From contig VZQC01006354.1 of the NCBI GenBank assembly GCA_009823505.1, positions 310,001 to 374,000 on the forward strand: DNA of 64,000 nt, read 5' to 3'. Origin of the DNA: Rhizomys pruinosus (Eukaryota; Chordata; Mammalia; Rodentia; Spalacidae). Under the pieces are notes generated by a model. That model searched no databases and was not told the origin of the DNA. It was given only the letters and a program-made list of their open reading frames with translations. Of the stretch, positions 9,606 through 20,140 are shown one piece after another; the stretch's first letter is position 1, and each line of letters begins with the position of its first letter. The translations under genes were made by a program, and so were the position numbers.

Positions 9606-12188
9606 GAAACAAAATTTAAAAATGAGTGAACAAATAAACAAAACCAAGTGTTTTTGTGTGAATTTTGGCTTCGGAGCTGCATCTCCACTGGTTCATCCAG
9701 TTGCTGCCCTGGGACAGGTCGTCTCCCAGTGTGCCTGTTCCTGGTTCACCTGCTGCTGTTTAGAACACATATAACCTCCTACCTTGTGTGGGACCCAGGT
9801 ACTTCCTTCAGATTCCCTGCAGAAATCATGGGCCTCTGTTGCAGACATGAGTTTTACTTGTTTTAGCCATTATTTTACATGTCCCAGAAAGACTGAATCT
9901 ACAAATATCTTTTGACACATGGCCTAGAATGTTTCGCCTCACCCCAGGTCCCCAGCCTCCTCCTGTGGTCTTCTGACTGTGGAGGATAGGGAAGCCCCCA
10001 GCATGGGGCAGCAGTGGCTCTCAGCCCATGGCTTCTAGTAGCTTCTGTGTGCTCCTTCAGTCCCTGACCCTGGTGGATGTGTTCAGTGTTTGGAATGCTG
10101 CTGATGTATATGAAGTATTTTTAAGTGATGAAAGTCTTTGGCAAAGATTCTAGCAGGGATTTTTACAATCTCCTTTGAACCCATTCCAGACTTTTAGACG
10201 TTTCTATTATGAGCAGTTTCCCTCCCTTTAAGTTATAGAATCCTTCCTGCTATAGTTTCAACCCGCTTCCTATTTCCTGCTATTTCCTTTCAGAGTTCCT
10301 CTATAATTCATGTACAGACTTGGGTTGAAAGGAAAAGTCCCTTTTCTTTCAGTTGTTCAGTTGCCCCCTACTCCTTGCTGTTGGTCCTCGGTGTCCTTAC
10401 TACAGAAAGGAGGGTCCACTGTGCATGCTCAGTGGAGGACTGTGTTACAGAGATGAGGCAGACCACAGCAAGATGTTGACAGGGATGCAGAATGTTGTGC
10501 AATGCAGTCTATTTTAGGAGTGGCAGAGGGTTTAATTGGAGGACCAAAATTCCCTGTCCTCAAACTCAGGGAAGTTCAGCAAAGGTTTATGATCTCAAGA
10601 ATGTGTAGAAATCTACAACCCTTGTCTGATGTTCCTCCATAATGCAGGTCTCCTTAACTGTTCATTTGAGATCTGTTTTGACCTGTTCTCTGCTCTGTCT
10701 AACTCAGTGTCTGGTGGACAGAGACTTACACTGGGCCAGATGTGATTAGTGTCAAGTATCAGATCTTTCTTTCTTCAGCTTTCTGTCTACTCAGTTGCTT
10801 CTGTGGGCTTTTGTTTACACATCTTGATTTAATTTCCTCGGACATATTCCTCTCCACCATCTTGCCGTCTACTTCTGCTACCTCCACTAGCCGAGGCATT
10901 ACATATCCGATTCTGGGCTTGTGATCTTGCTGGCTTTGCACTGATATGGGGTTCTTTGTGATCTTAGGTTAAGTTATATGTGATTCTGTGTTCTTTGGTT
11001 ACTAGTCTGAGGGACTCTCTGCAGCTTGGCTCTAATGCGGATTTCTCTAGAATGCATCTGTGATGGTTTCGGTTGACCACCTGGGTAACAACTCAGACTC
11101 TATGTTTTCAGCTTGGGATTTTGTTGATAGTGTTTTTACACAAATGGTGGAAAGGCTGGCTGGGGTCACCACTCCTCAGGGTATTTCTTACTTCCCCTGT
11201 TTATCGCTAGAGCAAAGGTCCCCAGAGGTAGGGATGGGCTTTATATATCCAGGGTCCAAGAAGAAAGCCAGGGGCTGAGCCTGGAGCTGGGCAGGATATG
11301 TGAGGCCCAGGGGCCTTTGAAGAGTGAGGACTTGGGCTTTTCTTCTGGGAGCAAGAAACAGGCCTGCAGAGTCTTCGACAGGGAGTGTAGGGCCCACTGT
11401 ATTTCCCACAGAACTCCCTGGCCCTCGGTGTGGGAAGGGACAGCGGCAAGCAGGTTAGCTGGTAGTCAGGATGGCCCAGAGCAGGTGGCCGCTATCTAGG
11501 GATGAAGTAGAAGGCAGAGCAAAGCAATAGACTCCAGACACCCCCAGCTGGACATGGCAGGTGGGCCTCTTCCAAACCTCCAGGGCTCCTAAAGCCCACA
11601 AGTGCAAGCTGTCCAGAGCTCTCTGCCTGAGGACCCTCAACCCTCTTTCTTGTCCATTCTCTCCCAACACATGTGCATGCCAGGTGGGATGGTCTTTGGG
11701 ATGGCACTCCCTGGCTTTTCAGCATCTCTTCCCTGTCACCTGGCCAACTCGTCCTCGTTTTCTGGGTGAACCCAGAGGCCCTGTGTGTCTCCCTTCACTG
11801 AACCAAAGGCTTTTCCTGGTGCTCCCAGTGTTTTCCAAGCATGCAAATGAAGCTTGTGTGAGCACAGCATGGGTCACCTTTCCGTGTGAGTCTCCAGGCT
11901 TGAGGTGGGTAGGGGGCACAGCAGCAATCACAGGAGACACAGGTGACATCATGCTCTTCTGGTCATTGTGTTCTTCTGCCTAATTCACACTCAAATATAT
12001 TCAGGAGAGAACTGATTCATAATTAGAAAATCACAAAAATGAATTCCTAATACCTGATTTTTCACATCAGAGGCAACTGTTCTCATTATCCTACATTTGG
12101 TTTTTGTGATCACAGATCTTATTTAAATTTCGATTTCATTTTCCTTGTAGTTCTTAGTTATCTCAGTTAGTTCTTGATGATCAGATAT
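9606..12188. other. About 2.6 kb of unique upstream DNA, no gene recognised
   Basis: No SINE or L1 block recognised. The longest frames (11561-11983 plus and overlapping minus frames at 11188-11952) lie in GC-richer DNA and have no recognisable domain, initiator context or splice pattern. Conserved non-coding elements cannot be judged without alignment. Confidence 0.5.
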
Positions 12189-12202
12189 TATTGTCTGTAT
12201 TT

Positions 12203-12448
12203 TTTTTTAATTTTTTTTTATTTATTTCTGTATGTGTATGAATGTACTGTCCGCATGCAGGTTTGTGCACCCGTGTCGTGCAATGCCGCGGAGGTCAGAA
12301 GAGGGTTTCGGATTCCCCTGGAACTGGAGTTCTCCTGGAATTGGAGTCTCAGACGGCTCTCGGCCGCCACGTGGGTGCTGGGGATCGAACCCGGGTCCTC
12401 TGTAAGAGCGGTCGGCACTCTTAACCGCTAGGCCATCTCTCCAGCCCC
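12203..12448 (-). repeat. B2 SINE with 17-bp internal duplication
   Basis: Full-length minus-strand copy bounded by 14-bp target copies tattgtctgtattt at 12189-12202 and 12449-12462. Duplicated units lie at about 12317-12350. It keeps many CpGs, so it looks young. Confidence 0.96.
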
Positions 12449-12462
12449 TATTGTCTGTATTT

Positions 12463-13162
12463 CTTAGGAAGTGAGATATTTAGTGTGAAAATAATCCCAA
12501 CTCTATACCATTTGACAAAATGGTATACCCTCATTTGAGAGTCTTCCTCAAAAGTTGGTGTGTGCCACTGAGTCACAGAGTATTTATATACTATCTGTGC
12601 TGAGAGATCATGCCAGGTTCTCTCTGTGGATGAGTTTGCACTAGTGATTCTCCTGTCCTGACATTCTAACTGGTCACAACTTCACAGCAGTTTCTACCAT
12701 GATATTCTACAAGCATCGTGGCTATTAAAATACATGGAAATAAATTTTTACACCTGTATATAAACCGAGTGAATATATTGAATACTATTCTTTCAATAAA
12801 AATAAAAGGAAAAACTGGTTAACAAAGAAATTTTTTTTCCCATGGAGACAGTCCTCAAGGAGGTTTGGCTCCAGAACTGGCCAATGCACAGTGTTCACTT
12901 CAGCTCTATCATGCTTAGCATGATAGCTGGGCCCTCATAGGTCAAGACAGCTGTGGGAGCTCTGCCCATCACGTTAACATCCAGAGATAGCCGGGACCTC
13001 CTCCTTGGCGGTGGCTCTGCCTCTCCTCCCTCACTCTGTGAATGCAGCAGTGTCTCCTCCATGCAGCCCACACTCAAATTCACCACTGAACTTCCTTGGG
13101 TCTTCTGCAGTCATTTGGCGTGCATCTGGTTCAACTGTTCCTGTGTCTTGAGTTACACTGCT
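12463..13162. other. No gene or repeat recognised
   Basis: AT-rich DNA to about 12840, then mixed unique sequence. No supported coding feature. Confidence 0.45.
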
Positions 13163-13179
13163 CAGTTTTGCTTTTCTTT

Positions 13180-13437
13180 CTTTTTTAAAATTTATTTATT
13201 TATTTATTTATTTATTTATTTTATTTATGTGTATGAATGTACTGTCTGCATGTAGGTTTGTGCACCTGTGTCATGCAATGCCACGGAGGTCAGAAGAGGG
13301 CTTTGGATTCCCCTGGAACTGGAGTTCTCCTGGAATTGGAGTTACAGATGGTTTTCAGCTGCCATGTGGGTGCTGGGGATCGAACCTGGGTCCTCTGCAA
13401 GAGCAGTTGGTACTCTTAATCGCTAGGCCATCTCCCC
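13180..13437 (-). repeat. B2 SINE with 17-bp internal duplication and 17-bp target duplication
   Basis: Minus-strand copy with a (TTTA)n tail at about 13190-13226 and duplicated units at about 13312-13345. Perfect target copies cagttttgcttttcttt occur at 13163-13179 and 13438-13454. Confidence 0.96.
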
Positions 13438-13609
13438 CAGTTTTGCTTTTCTTTATTCATTATGCCACCCTGCACCCATTTCTTCCCCTCTCAGTTTCTT
13501 GGTCACTTCTCTGTGTTGTCATTATTGATTTCCATGTTCCCTTCCACCTGCATTCTCTGTATGTATCTCTCCAGCTTTACTGAGCTAAACTTTACAAATA
13601 AGATTCTAA

Positions 13610-13838
13610 GGGGCTGGGGAGTTAGCTCAGTGGTTAAGAGTACTAGCTGCTCTTGAACAGGACCCGGGTTCAATTTCTAGCACCTACGTGACTGTTAACA
13701 AGGGTCCTTCATTCCAGTTCCAGGGGAACTGACACCTCTTCTGACCTCCTTGGGCACTGCACAGCATGGGTGCACTTACATACATGTGGGAAGTACACTC
13801 ATACAGATAAAATAAAAATAATAAAATATTTTTAAAAA
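13610..13838 (+). repeat. B3 SINE
   Basis: Head ggggctggggagttagctca, then ccagttccaggggaactgac and an AAATAAAAATAATAAAAT tail. Confidence 0.93.
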
Positions 13839-15625
13839 GAATGGTATATATTTAAGCTGTGCACAGTAGTGCTCTGATGTCAGCCTTCCTTATGTAATGA
13901 TCCCCACAATCAGTGAACATACCATCACCTCCTACAGTTCTCTCTGTAACTGTAAACCTAGATGAAGGCAGCATGAACTCATCAGAATCCAGAGAGAGCA
14001 AACTTACAGAGCCTGGCAGGGGCTGGGGAGGTGCTGTTCTAAGTTCAAAACTCCTGGTCAAAGTGGCAGCCCTCTCTCCCAAAATGACACACTGGCCTTC
14101 CCGAGGTGAGGTGTCGATAACCAGTTGACCACTCTACCTTCCTATGATCTCCATGGGGGGATCTCTCTCCATTCCTTAGCACTTACTTATTCTGTCTTAA
14201 GGGGAGGAAGGTTCATTGCAGGCCAGTCCCATCTTTACTGCTGTGTGGCAGTCCTCACTTAGATGTGCCCCTACGAACTCCAGAGCAGGTATGGCCTGGA
14301 AACACCTACTTTCAGTGAAGTCACTAGACTGTGCATTCCTATGTGTAGTGACGGTGAGCTGTTCAGATGGGTTTCAACTTCCAAATTCCCTGTTCACATG
14401 ACATGACCTTCAGGAGAATGATAATTAAGGCCACTAGAAGTCACTGTGGTTCTAGCTGACCAAGGAGGTGGACAGAGCCCCTACAGTGCTGTTTTCCCTA
14501 ACTTGAAGCCGGCTCTGTTTTCTCCCTAAATCTCAGGTGAGTCAGCTAACTGTGGTCAAGCACTCCGGACTCTGCTTGGGATGCTGCCACCAGCTTTCAC
14601 CCTCCAAGGGGGATCCGGAAGGCAGACTGCGTTGCCTACCATTTCAGCTCCATGCCCATTGTTTTGGAGACTGTGTCCATCCAGGCTTCCCCCCCCCCCC
14701 CAAACTGGAGGCATGCTCTAAAGTGTTGAACTGTTGGACAACGTGGCTTGGGACATCTTGGCATGGATCCATAGGTCACTGGGTATGGGAACACCAAGAT
14801 CAGCTTCCTGGGGGAACCGGGGATTTGAGAGTAGGTGTAAGGTGGAGGAGAACTCCTGCCTGCCTGGGAAGCTGACTCTCCAGGGCTCTTTGCCTAGACA
14901 CCCAGCACTGCTGGCGTCCTCTTAAGCAAGGATGAGGCCCTGCCTTCAGGAACTGTAAATTACCTTATTACTTAAACATTGCAAGTACACGCAGCCCAGC
15001 AAAGGGCCTGAGTCTGGCCCAGCCTTCTCGGCTCCCTCTTCAGAAGACACTCCCTGAGCTCACACAGGCCCAAGCGACCCTGCTCGGGCCTGTATGCAGA
15101 CATGCACCTGTGTGTCCTGCCTCAGCTGCACTCACCTCCCTGGCTTTCCATCCCACGGCAGTGGGACAGGTCCCTGGGAGTCCTGTCTACCAGGACTGAC
15201 TTGTGGCCTGGGGGAACTGAGCGTGTCATCAGGTCGCTGTGTGCTTCCTGTCGGGATGTTGGGGTCCTCCCACATCCCTGATGCCCACCACTGGGCCTAG
15301 AGGGAAGGTGTCGAGTCATCACAGTGCAGCCTGGGCAGCCAGCTGCTCTAGACTGTGCTTTGTCCGCCAAGCGCCTGATTTCGGTCCGGTCCGGTTCGGT
15401 CCTCTCCCTCTGCCTGGACAGGCTTCCCTACAGCTCACCTTTCTTCTAGGGCTCAGGGAGGGCTCTGCATAGCTCTTGGAAGGAAGCTGGGCCACTCCCT
15501 CAGACTCAGTCATCTGTGCGGTGACTTTCCGTCCCCTGAGCAGAGGTCACAGGCAGACGCGGCCTTTGTCTGTCCTCCCGCAGTGTCCCAGCCCTGTCCT
15601 TCTTCATCCTTCCTAGGTCTTGGTC

Positions 15626-15628
<3 letters not shown>
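13839..15628. other. Unique DNA upstream of the promoter, no gene recognised
   Basis: GC content rises toward the CpG island. A 13-C run at about 14689-14701 is the only simple repeat of note. Open frames such as 14537-14875 have no recognisable domain. Distal promoter or enhancer elements may lie here but cannot be identified from one sequence. Confidence 0.45.

Positions 15629-15676
<48 letters not shown>
15629..15676. repeat. (GT)24 microsatellite upstream of the promoter
   Basis: Forty-eight bases of uninterrupted GT lie immediately upstream of the CpG island and 391 bp before the exon 1 ATG. Alternating purine-pyrimidine DNA of this length can adopt Z-form and is usually polymorphic in length. 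Whether it affects this promoter is unknown. Confidence 0.97.
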
Positions 15677-15679
<3 letters not shown>

Positions 15680-16020
15680 GCAGTTAGGACCGGCGACCTA
15701 GGGCCTGGCTTAACCCTTCCAGCTTGGCGGGCCACGTAGTCCGGGGTTGGGTGGGGGCAGCACAGGACCGGGTTGAGCATCCCGCCCTGCGGGCGGCGTG
15801 GATCTGAGTGTGGGGTGCGGGATGCAGGGCGGGCGGGGCGCGCAGCGAGGACCTGGTGCTGGTTGGCGGGCGCCGGGCGGGCGTGGCGCGGGGCGGGCCG
15901 GTGCTGGGCGGGCGGGCGAGGCGGGGAGGGAGCCTGGGCCGGGCTGGTGGCGGAGCGGCCTGCCGTGGAGCCCGCCGTGGAGCCCGCCCCGCTCGGCCTG
16001 GAGGCGGGGATGCGCCGGGG

Positions 16021-16077
16021 ATGCGCGGCCGCCGGCCCTGCGGCTCCTCGCGGCTGCGCGCGGGGCGATGGAGCTGA
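16021..16077 (+). other. Short upstream ORF overlapping the Rps6ka2 start
   Basis: An ATG at 16021 opens an 18-codon frame ending at TGA 16075-16077, so it overlaps the main ATG at 16068 in another frame. A second upstream ATG at 16010 is in the third frame and stays open through exon 1. Both have G at -3 but C at +4. They matter only if the transcript starts upstream of 16010, which the sequence does not show. Confidence 0.45.
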
Positions 16078-16166
16078 GCATGAAGAAGTTCACGGTGCGC
16101 AGGTTCTTCTCCGTCTACCTGCGCAGGAAGTCGCGCTCCAAGAGCTGCAGCCGGCCCCGGCCCCAG
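16068..16166 (+). CDS. Rps6ka2: First coding exon of ribosomal S6 kinase alpha-2 (RSK3), partial gene
   Basis: Thirty-three codons run from ATG 16068 to CAG 16166 and meet a GT donor at 16167. The peptide begins MELSMKKFTVRRFFSVYLRR and continues with a KSRSKS basic stretch, which I recognise as the N-terminal leader of RSK3. RSK3 is a serine/threonine kinase acting downstream of ERK in the MAPK pathway; the two kinase domains and the C-terminal ERK-docking region are on later exons outside this window. Met-Glu at positions 1-2 and Thr at 9 fit the rodent rather than the human form as I remember them. The start has G at -3 and G at +4, a good Kozak context, and sits in a CpG island. The last seven residues (CSRPRPQ) differ from the SSLSRLE I expect, with length preserved. 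The exon ends in phase 0. Gene identity rests on recall of the family, not on a search. Confidence 0.86.
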
Positions 16167-16172
16167 GTAACG
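16167..16172 (+). other. Splice donor of Rps6ka2 exon 1
   Basis: The junction reads CAG|GTAACG. The exonic CAG and intronic GTAA fit the donor consensus, while C at +5 instead of G makes it weaker than ideal. The donor leaves exon 1 in phase 0. Confidence 0.75.
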
Positions 16173-16905
16173 GCGTGGGGCGCGCACCGTCCCGGGTGGG
16201 CGTGGGGTCCTGGCCAGGCGCCTCCCTCCTGCCCCGGGCGCGGCGTGGAAGTTGTCGGGAAGCCGGTCCAGCCTTCCTGGAAGCCCATCCGTGCGCTTGG
16301 CGTGGCTGGCTCTCCGCGGTAGCTGCCCCAACCCCGCTGGGTTTCTGTTCGGTGCCCGGTGTTGGGGTCACTTCCCAGGGGCGGCAGCGAGGAGGGGCGC
16401 GGTCCGTGCACTGGGCGGCCTCCCGGCACAGGGACATGGAGGTTCTCCGAGTCTCAAGCCTTGAGCCTCCCGCTGCCTGCGCTGTGTGGATCCGGTGCGT
16501 GCATGGTCGGAGTGTTTGCAGTCAGTGTAGACTTGACAAAAGCTCGGCGCACGCAGGAGCTCAGCGGTGGAGAGCCTGATGCAATTCACCGCAGCCGGGC
16601 TTTGAGATAGATTAGTCCTGAAAGCCCAGAGGACCTTGGAAAAGCTTGACCTTTGCAAGTCCCTCTGCTCTTCGTCGGTGGGTTTGCATAGTCGTCTGTG
16701 CATGGCTCTTTAACGGGGTTTTGATTTTAACAACCAAACACTATCCTTATCCTTAGTGTCCAGACCCCATCGTTGAAAGCATAGGTGATGAACTAGGGAC
16801 ACATTGAAGTGAAGAAGTGTGTGAGGGAGGCTTTACAGCAGCCTGCTCAGGGCCGGCCCAAAGGGAGTTTGGGGAGTTTTGTTCCTTAGGAACACTGTCA
16901 CAAAT

Positions 16906-16937
16906 CTCATCTTGAATTTTTTTGTCCTGGTTGCCAG
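16906..16937 (+). other. Putative branch region and splice acceptor
   Basis: A tctcatc branch-like sequence near 16906-16912 is followed by a run of seven T, gtcctggttgcc and AG at 16936-16937. The spacing is normal for a mammalian acceptor. The AG coincides with the left edge of the coding-like frame at 16938, which is the main reason to take the exon seriously. Confidence 0.5.
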
Positions 16938-17168
16938 GTGAAGGGTTCTGGGACAATCAAGAGCTCTTTAGCAAAGCCCAGAAAGCCCCTGTTTAAAAAA
17001 GTTTATGTTGCAGAATCATCAGCTGAGTCGAAGGGACTAGATGTGATCTCAGAGAGTAAAACACTGGTTTTGGACAAATTTACACCAGTAATAGGGAGGA
17101 ATCTTGCTTTAGACCCAATAATGAGAGAACTTGAGCAAAAGTTCATTTTAGACTCTGCAAAAATCTAA
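16938..17168 (+). CDS. Candidate terminal coding exon, unrecognised, phase-compatible with exon 1
   Basis: The frame runs 76 codons from GTG at 16938 to TAA ending at 17168. There is no ATG at its start; the boundary is instead a splice-acceptor-like sequence (T-rich tract, then gtcctggttgccag) ending at 16937. Codons favour a purine first base and read as ordinary protein: a basic KPRKPLFKKVY segment near residues 13-23, an acidic and serine-rich middle, then LDKFTPVIGRNLALD and a charged, probably helical MRELEQKF end. There is no transmembrane segment or kinase motif. The frame is phase 0 and would follow exon 1 directly, giving 109 residues. I do not recognise the family. Alternatives are an exon of an embedded gene or a fragment of a retrocopy; no A-tail follows it. 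The nearest clear AATAAA downstream that I noted is at 18503. Confidence 0.5.
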   Translation: MKGSGTIKSSLAKPRKPLFKKVYVAESSAESKGLDVISESKTLVLDKFTPVIGRNLALDPIMRELEQKFILDSAKI

Positions 17169-17423
17169 AGTCAACAAGAACAGATATTACAGCAGTTCTT
17201 GCCTTCCTATCAAATATATTTTATTTCCTGTTTCCCCCAAGGCTAAGTTAATTGTGCTGCTCCTTATCTCCTGATACTACCCTTCTAGAGAGGCAGCCCC
17301 CAGCAAATTTCAGGTGCTGTTCATAGGGTGCCTGGAGGGCCCTGGGGTTCCAGAAGCCTGTGTGCTAGATTCAGCAGGGAGAATCCAGTGATGGGTAGAC
17401 CTTCAAAAATATAGTGGCAGATA

Positions 17424-17425
<2 letters not shown>
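17169..17425 (+). other. Sequence after the candidate exon
   Basis: AT-rich DNA follows the TAA, with no A-tail and no canonical AATAAA, so a 3' UTR would have to extend further, for instance to AATAAA at 18503-18508. Otherwise it is ordinary intron. Confidence 0.35.

Positions 17426-17455
<30 letters not shown>
17426..17455. repeat. (GT)15 microsatellite
   Basis: Thirty bases of alternating GT, followed shortly by a degenerate copy of its surroundings (cagataaggtgtgtg recurs at about 17471). Confidence 0.9.
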
Positions 17456-17459
<4 letters not shown>

Positions 17460-17570
17460 TGGGGAATGTGCAGATAAGGTGTGTGAGCAAGTGGACGAGG
17501 TATGGTATGTGTGTGACATGATAGAGATTTCTTCAGTGTGACAATACAATTCCTAAAAACCATATGTAAG

Positions 17571-17621
17571 CATATATATATATATGTATATATATATGTA
17601 TATGTATATATATATATGTAT

Positions 17622-17693
<72 letters not shown>
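17571..17693. repeat. Compound (TA/TG)n-(TA)n-(GA)n microsatellite
   Basis: About 87 bp of TA with regularly spaced TG interruptions switches abruptly to about 36 bp of GA. The TG interruptions themselves repeat with a spacing of roughly 30 bp. Confidence 0.95.
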
Positions 17694-17696
<3 letters not shown>

Positions 17697-19269
17697 AAGA
17701 GATGAGAAAGGGGGCTAGAAAATGCCCCCATCAAATGGAGGCCCCTGGCACCAAGCCTGAGGATCTGATTCTCACCCGCATGGTGGACGGGGAAAACCAA
17801 TTTCCACAAGTTGTTTTCTGACCTCTACACCTGCACCATCCCCCACTAAACAAATACACAGATTTTTAAAAATTGAAGGATGAGAAAACATTGTGTTCCA
17901 CCAGCAAGTGATGAAGGCCTCTGTGCGCGCGCCCAAGGCTGTTGTAGGTGCTGAAGTCATGGGCTACTTAAGATGCTCAGTATGAGTGCAGTGGTGTGTT
18001 TTACAAAAGCATTCCCCAGTTTTCTGCCATGAGACGTTTGTTCAAATCCAAGAAGCAAGCTCTACTGTCTTTATTCTATTGCACAGGGTGCAAGACCCTG
18101 GGAAATGAAGGGTCTTGTTAAAAGCTTACCCCATCATTCCACAAGTGAGAGCTGAGAACCTGTGTTGGGTCCAGGCTGTTTCTGCTAGACTGAAGTTCTG
18201 GCCCCAGGGCATTTGCACCTACCTGGGGATGTATTAAGTAGCTAGCTCTGTACTAGTTGTTACAGAACATTCATATTCCTCCTAGCTTCCTTCCCATTCA
18301 TTTGTATATTGGCAACTAGTTACCAGCCAAGAAGTACTTGTGGCAGACGTGTAAACTCAGCAGGGGAGCTCTGTCAGTGCATTGCAGAGACAGGAAATGA
18401 AATGTAGAGCACAGCCATGTCTCCTCCATTGGAAAATGAACGGTAGCCTATTGCACAAAAAGAAACACTTGTAATTATTTATGTGAAAATTGTTTTTTTT
18501 TAAATAAACAACAAGATGGAAAATTGTTTTTGCCACTCAAAGTCTAATGATGTAAACAGGAACTTAACAGTTGTTATTTCAAGTTTAAGACAATATTATC
18601 TATGTTAAAAAGGTTTCCAGCAGAAATTATAGTCTAATAATTTCATATTTGCTTCTAAACTTAGGTTCACCTTTGAAACATAATGTTTGATAAACCTTGA
18701 GCTGTGAAGAACAAGTTACTTAATATATGTGGAAGCATTTTGTGAATTGCAGCTTAAAATGAAGTTTATTTAAATATCTTTGGCATTGGCTCAAGTCAAC
18801 CACTGTCAGAAGTATACGAAGACTGTTGAAGGGCAGATAGGTGCCTGGTATAGGCCCCACGAATTTCAGTGCCCTCCAGACCTTATGCAAAGAGCTGATT
18901 GCAGGGCACTGGTGGCGTGGCCTGAGGGTCACAGTGGCAAGCTGGAGCCATTACCTCATTGCACTGTCCAGTTACAGACAAGGACAGAGAGGCGAGGGAG
19001 ACCTGTACTCCTGTTTCTGTGGTGAACTAAATGACCGTCCTCACGCAGGAGTAGTGCCGGCCATTACTGATTTTAGCCAGTTCTGTTTGTGTAGCCAGTG
19101 GAGTTTGCTGTGTTCTGAGATACAGGGGAGGCTGTTATAATTTTGAAACAGTAATTACTCTGTGGATATTTTAGAATGTACTCCAAAGCCTAAATTTTTT
19201 TTCCTCGAAAAGCTTTTCTGGAAGTTAGAAAATTTGAGGTGGGTCTCATCAGGTGCATGCAATCAAGTT
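17694..19269. other. Intronic DNA, no gene recognised
   Basis: Mostly AT-rich unique sequence with a putative polyadenylation hexamer AATAAA at 18503-18508. No SINE recognised. Confidence 0.45.
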
Positions 19270-19375
19270 CACTCACCCATTTAACCTCTGTAAACCTCTT
19301 CTTTCTCCACTGTGAAACAGAAATGATATATAATATTGCTAATGTGCCACTGTGTGGAGTGACAAGTTAAGTCTG
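19270..19375 (-). repeat. MIR-type SINE remnant
   Basis: On the given strand it reads cacccatttaacctctgtaa, then ctccactgtgaaacagaaat and gtggagtgacaagttaa, the order of a reversed MIR core. Confidence 0.6.
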
Positions 19376-20140
19376 GGTGTTCTAACACCGTTAGCTCAAG
19401 CTAGAGTCTGGGTGCTCAACACTGTTTGTTAGCTGTTGATGCCGATAAAAATGTTTCCTGGGTTTATCGGCGGTTTTCATATCGTACAGTTGGCTGCATT
19501 GTTGTGTTGGGCCTATGGGGCAGGCCTTGCCTGGTAACCCGAGTTCCTTTGCCCTTTCTGCTCACCAAGGGAAAGGTCAGCTATTCACAGGATAGGATGG
19601 CTGCGTTTGCTCAGATGGAGTTTCCATCTTCCGGCTGGATGGAGATGTTCCTCTGCGTTCTGCCCGTGACTCAGCTGCACTTAGAATGGATACATTTACT
19701 ATGTGGGTTGCTTGAGCTAAGCTTGCTTTTAGAGCATGAAAATATTCCAGTGTCCACTTCTCAGCCCAGAGAGCTGAGCAGAAAGAAGCCCCAGAAAAGA
19801 TCCCAATGTATCCCAAGGGATGGGAGGCTTACATTCTCTTCAGAGGCAGTGAAGGCTTTTAATTAATTTAAAATTATGTTATTTACTAAAGAAAGATTAT
19901 CAATTAATTGGCTAAAGGTATTGATATGCAAAGTCACTTTGTTTAGGGATTAATGTATTGTTTGGGGTAAACAAAGGAAATAGCGTGTTGTTTGGGATCA
20001 CCAAAGCTGGAGTTCTCTGATCTGTTATTTGGGCCATTTCACCCGAAACTGACATTTCTACTGGAAGATAGTTTCTGAGGAATGAGGAACAGATAATGGA
20101 TTTTTTCTGGTGGTGCTAAGCTGCTGGGTGGCAGGATTTC
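19376..20140. other. No gene or repeat recognised
   Basis: The 146-codon plus-strand frame at 19426-19866 lacks a domain or splice context; no call is made. Confidence 0.4.

Larger units (their letters stand above)
15680..16460 (+). promoter_or_regulatory. CpG-island promoter of the Rps6ka2 first exon
   Basis: This stretch is far richer in G, C and CpG than the rest of the window, with many GC-box-like runs such as ggcgggcggggcgcg around 15825-15845 and repeated gggcgggc motifs to about 15930. No TATA box is visible upstream of ATG 16068, as expected of a CpG-island promoter with dispersed starts. The transcription start itself cannot be placed from sequence. Long frames open here on both strands (for example 15684-16331 minus and 15773-16579 plus) follow from low stop-codon density in GC-rich DNA and are not called as genes. 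Confidence 0.8.

Noticed and set aside
11561..11983. 140-codon plus-strand frame
   Set aside because: No domain, no splice context, and the opposite strand is open over much of the same interval.
15684..16331. 215-codon minus-strand frame across the CpG island
   Set aside because: GC-rich DNA has few stop codons; the peptide is a low-complexity Pro/Arg/Ala run and overlaps the RSK3 exon.
15773..16579. 268-codon plus-strand frame across exon 1
   Set aside because: Out of frame with the RSK3 start and runs through the splice donor into intron; explained by GC content.
16938..17168. Canonical second exon of Rps6ka2
   Set aside because: The peptide has none of the residues leading into the RSK N-terminal kinase domain and ends in a stop, so it cannot be the normal exon 2.
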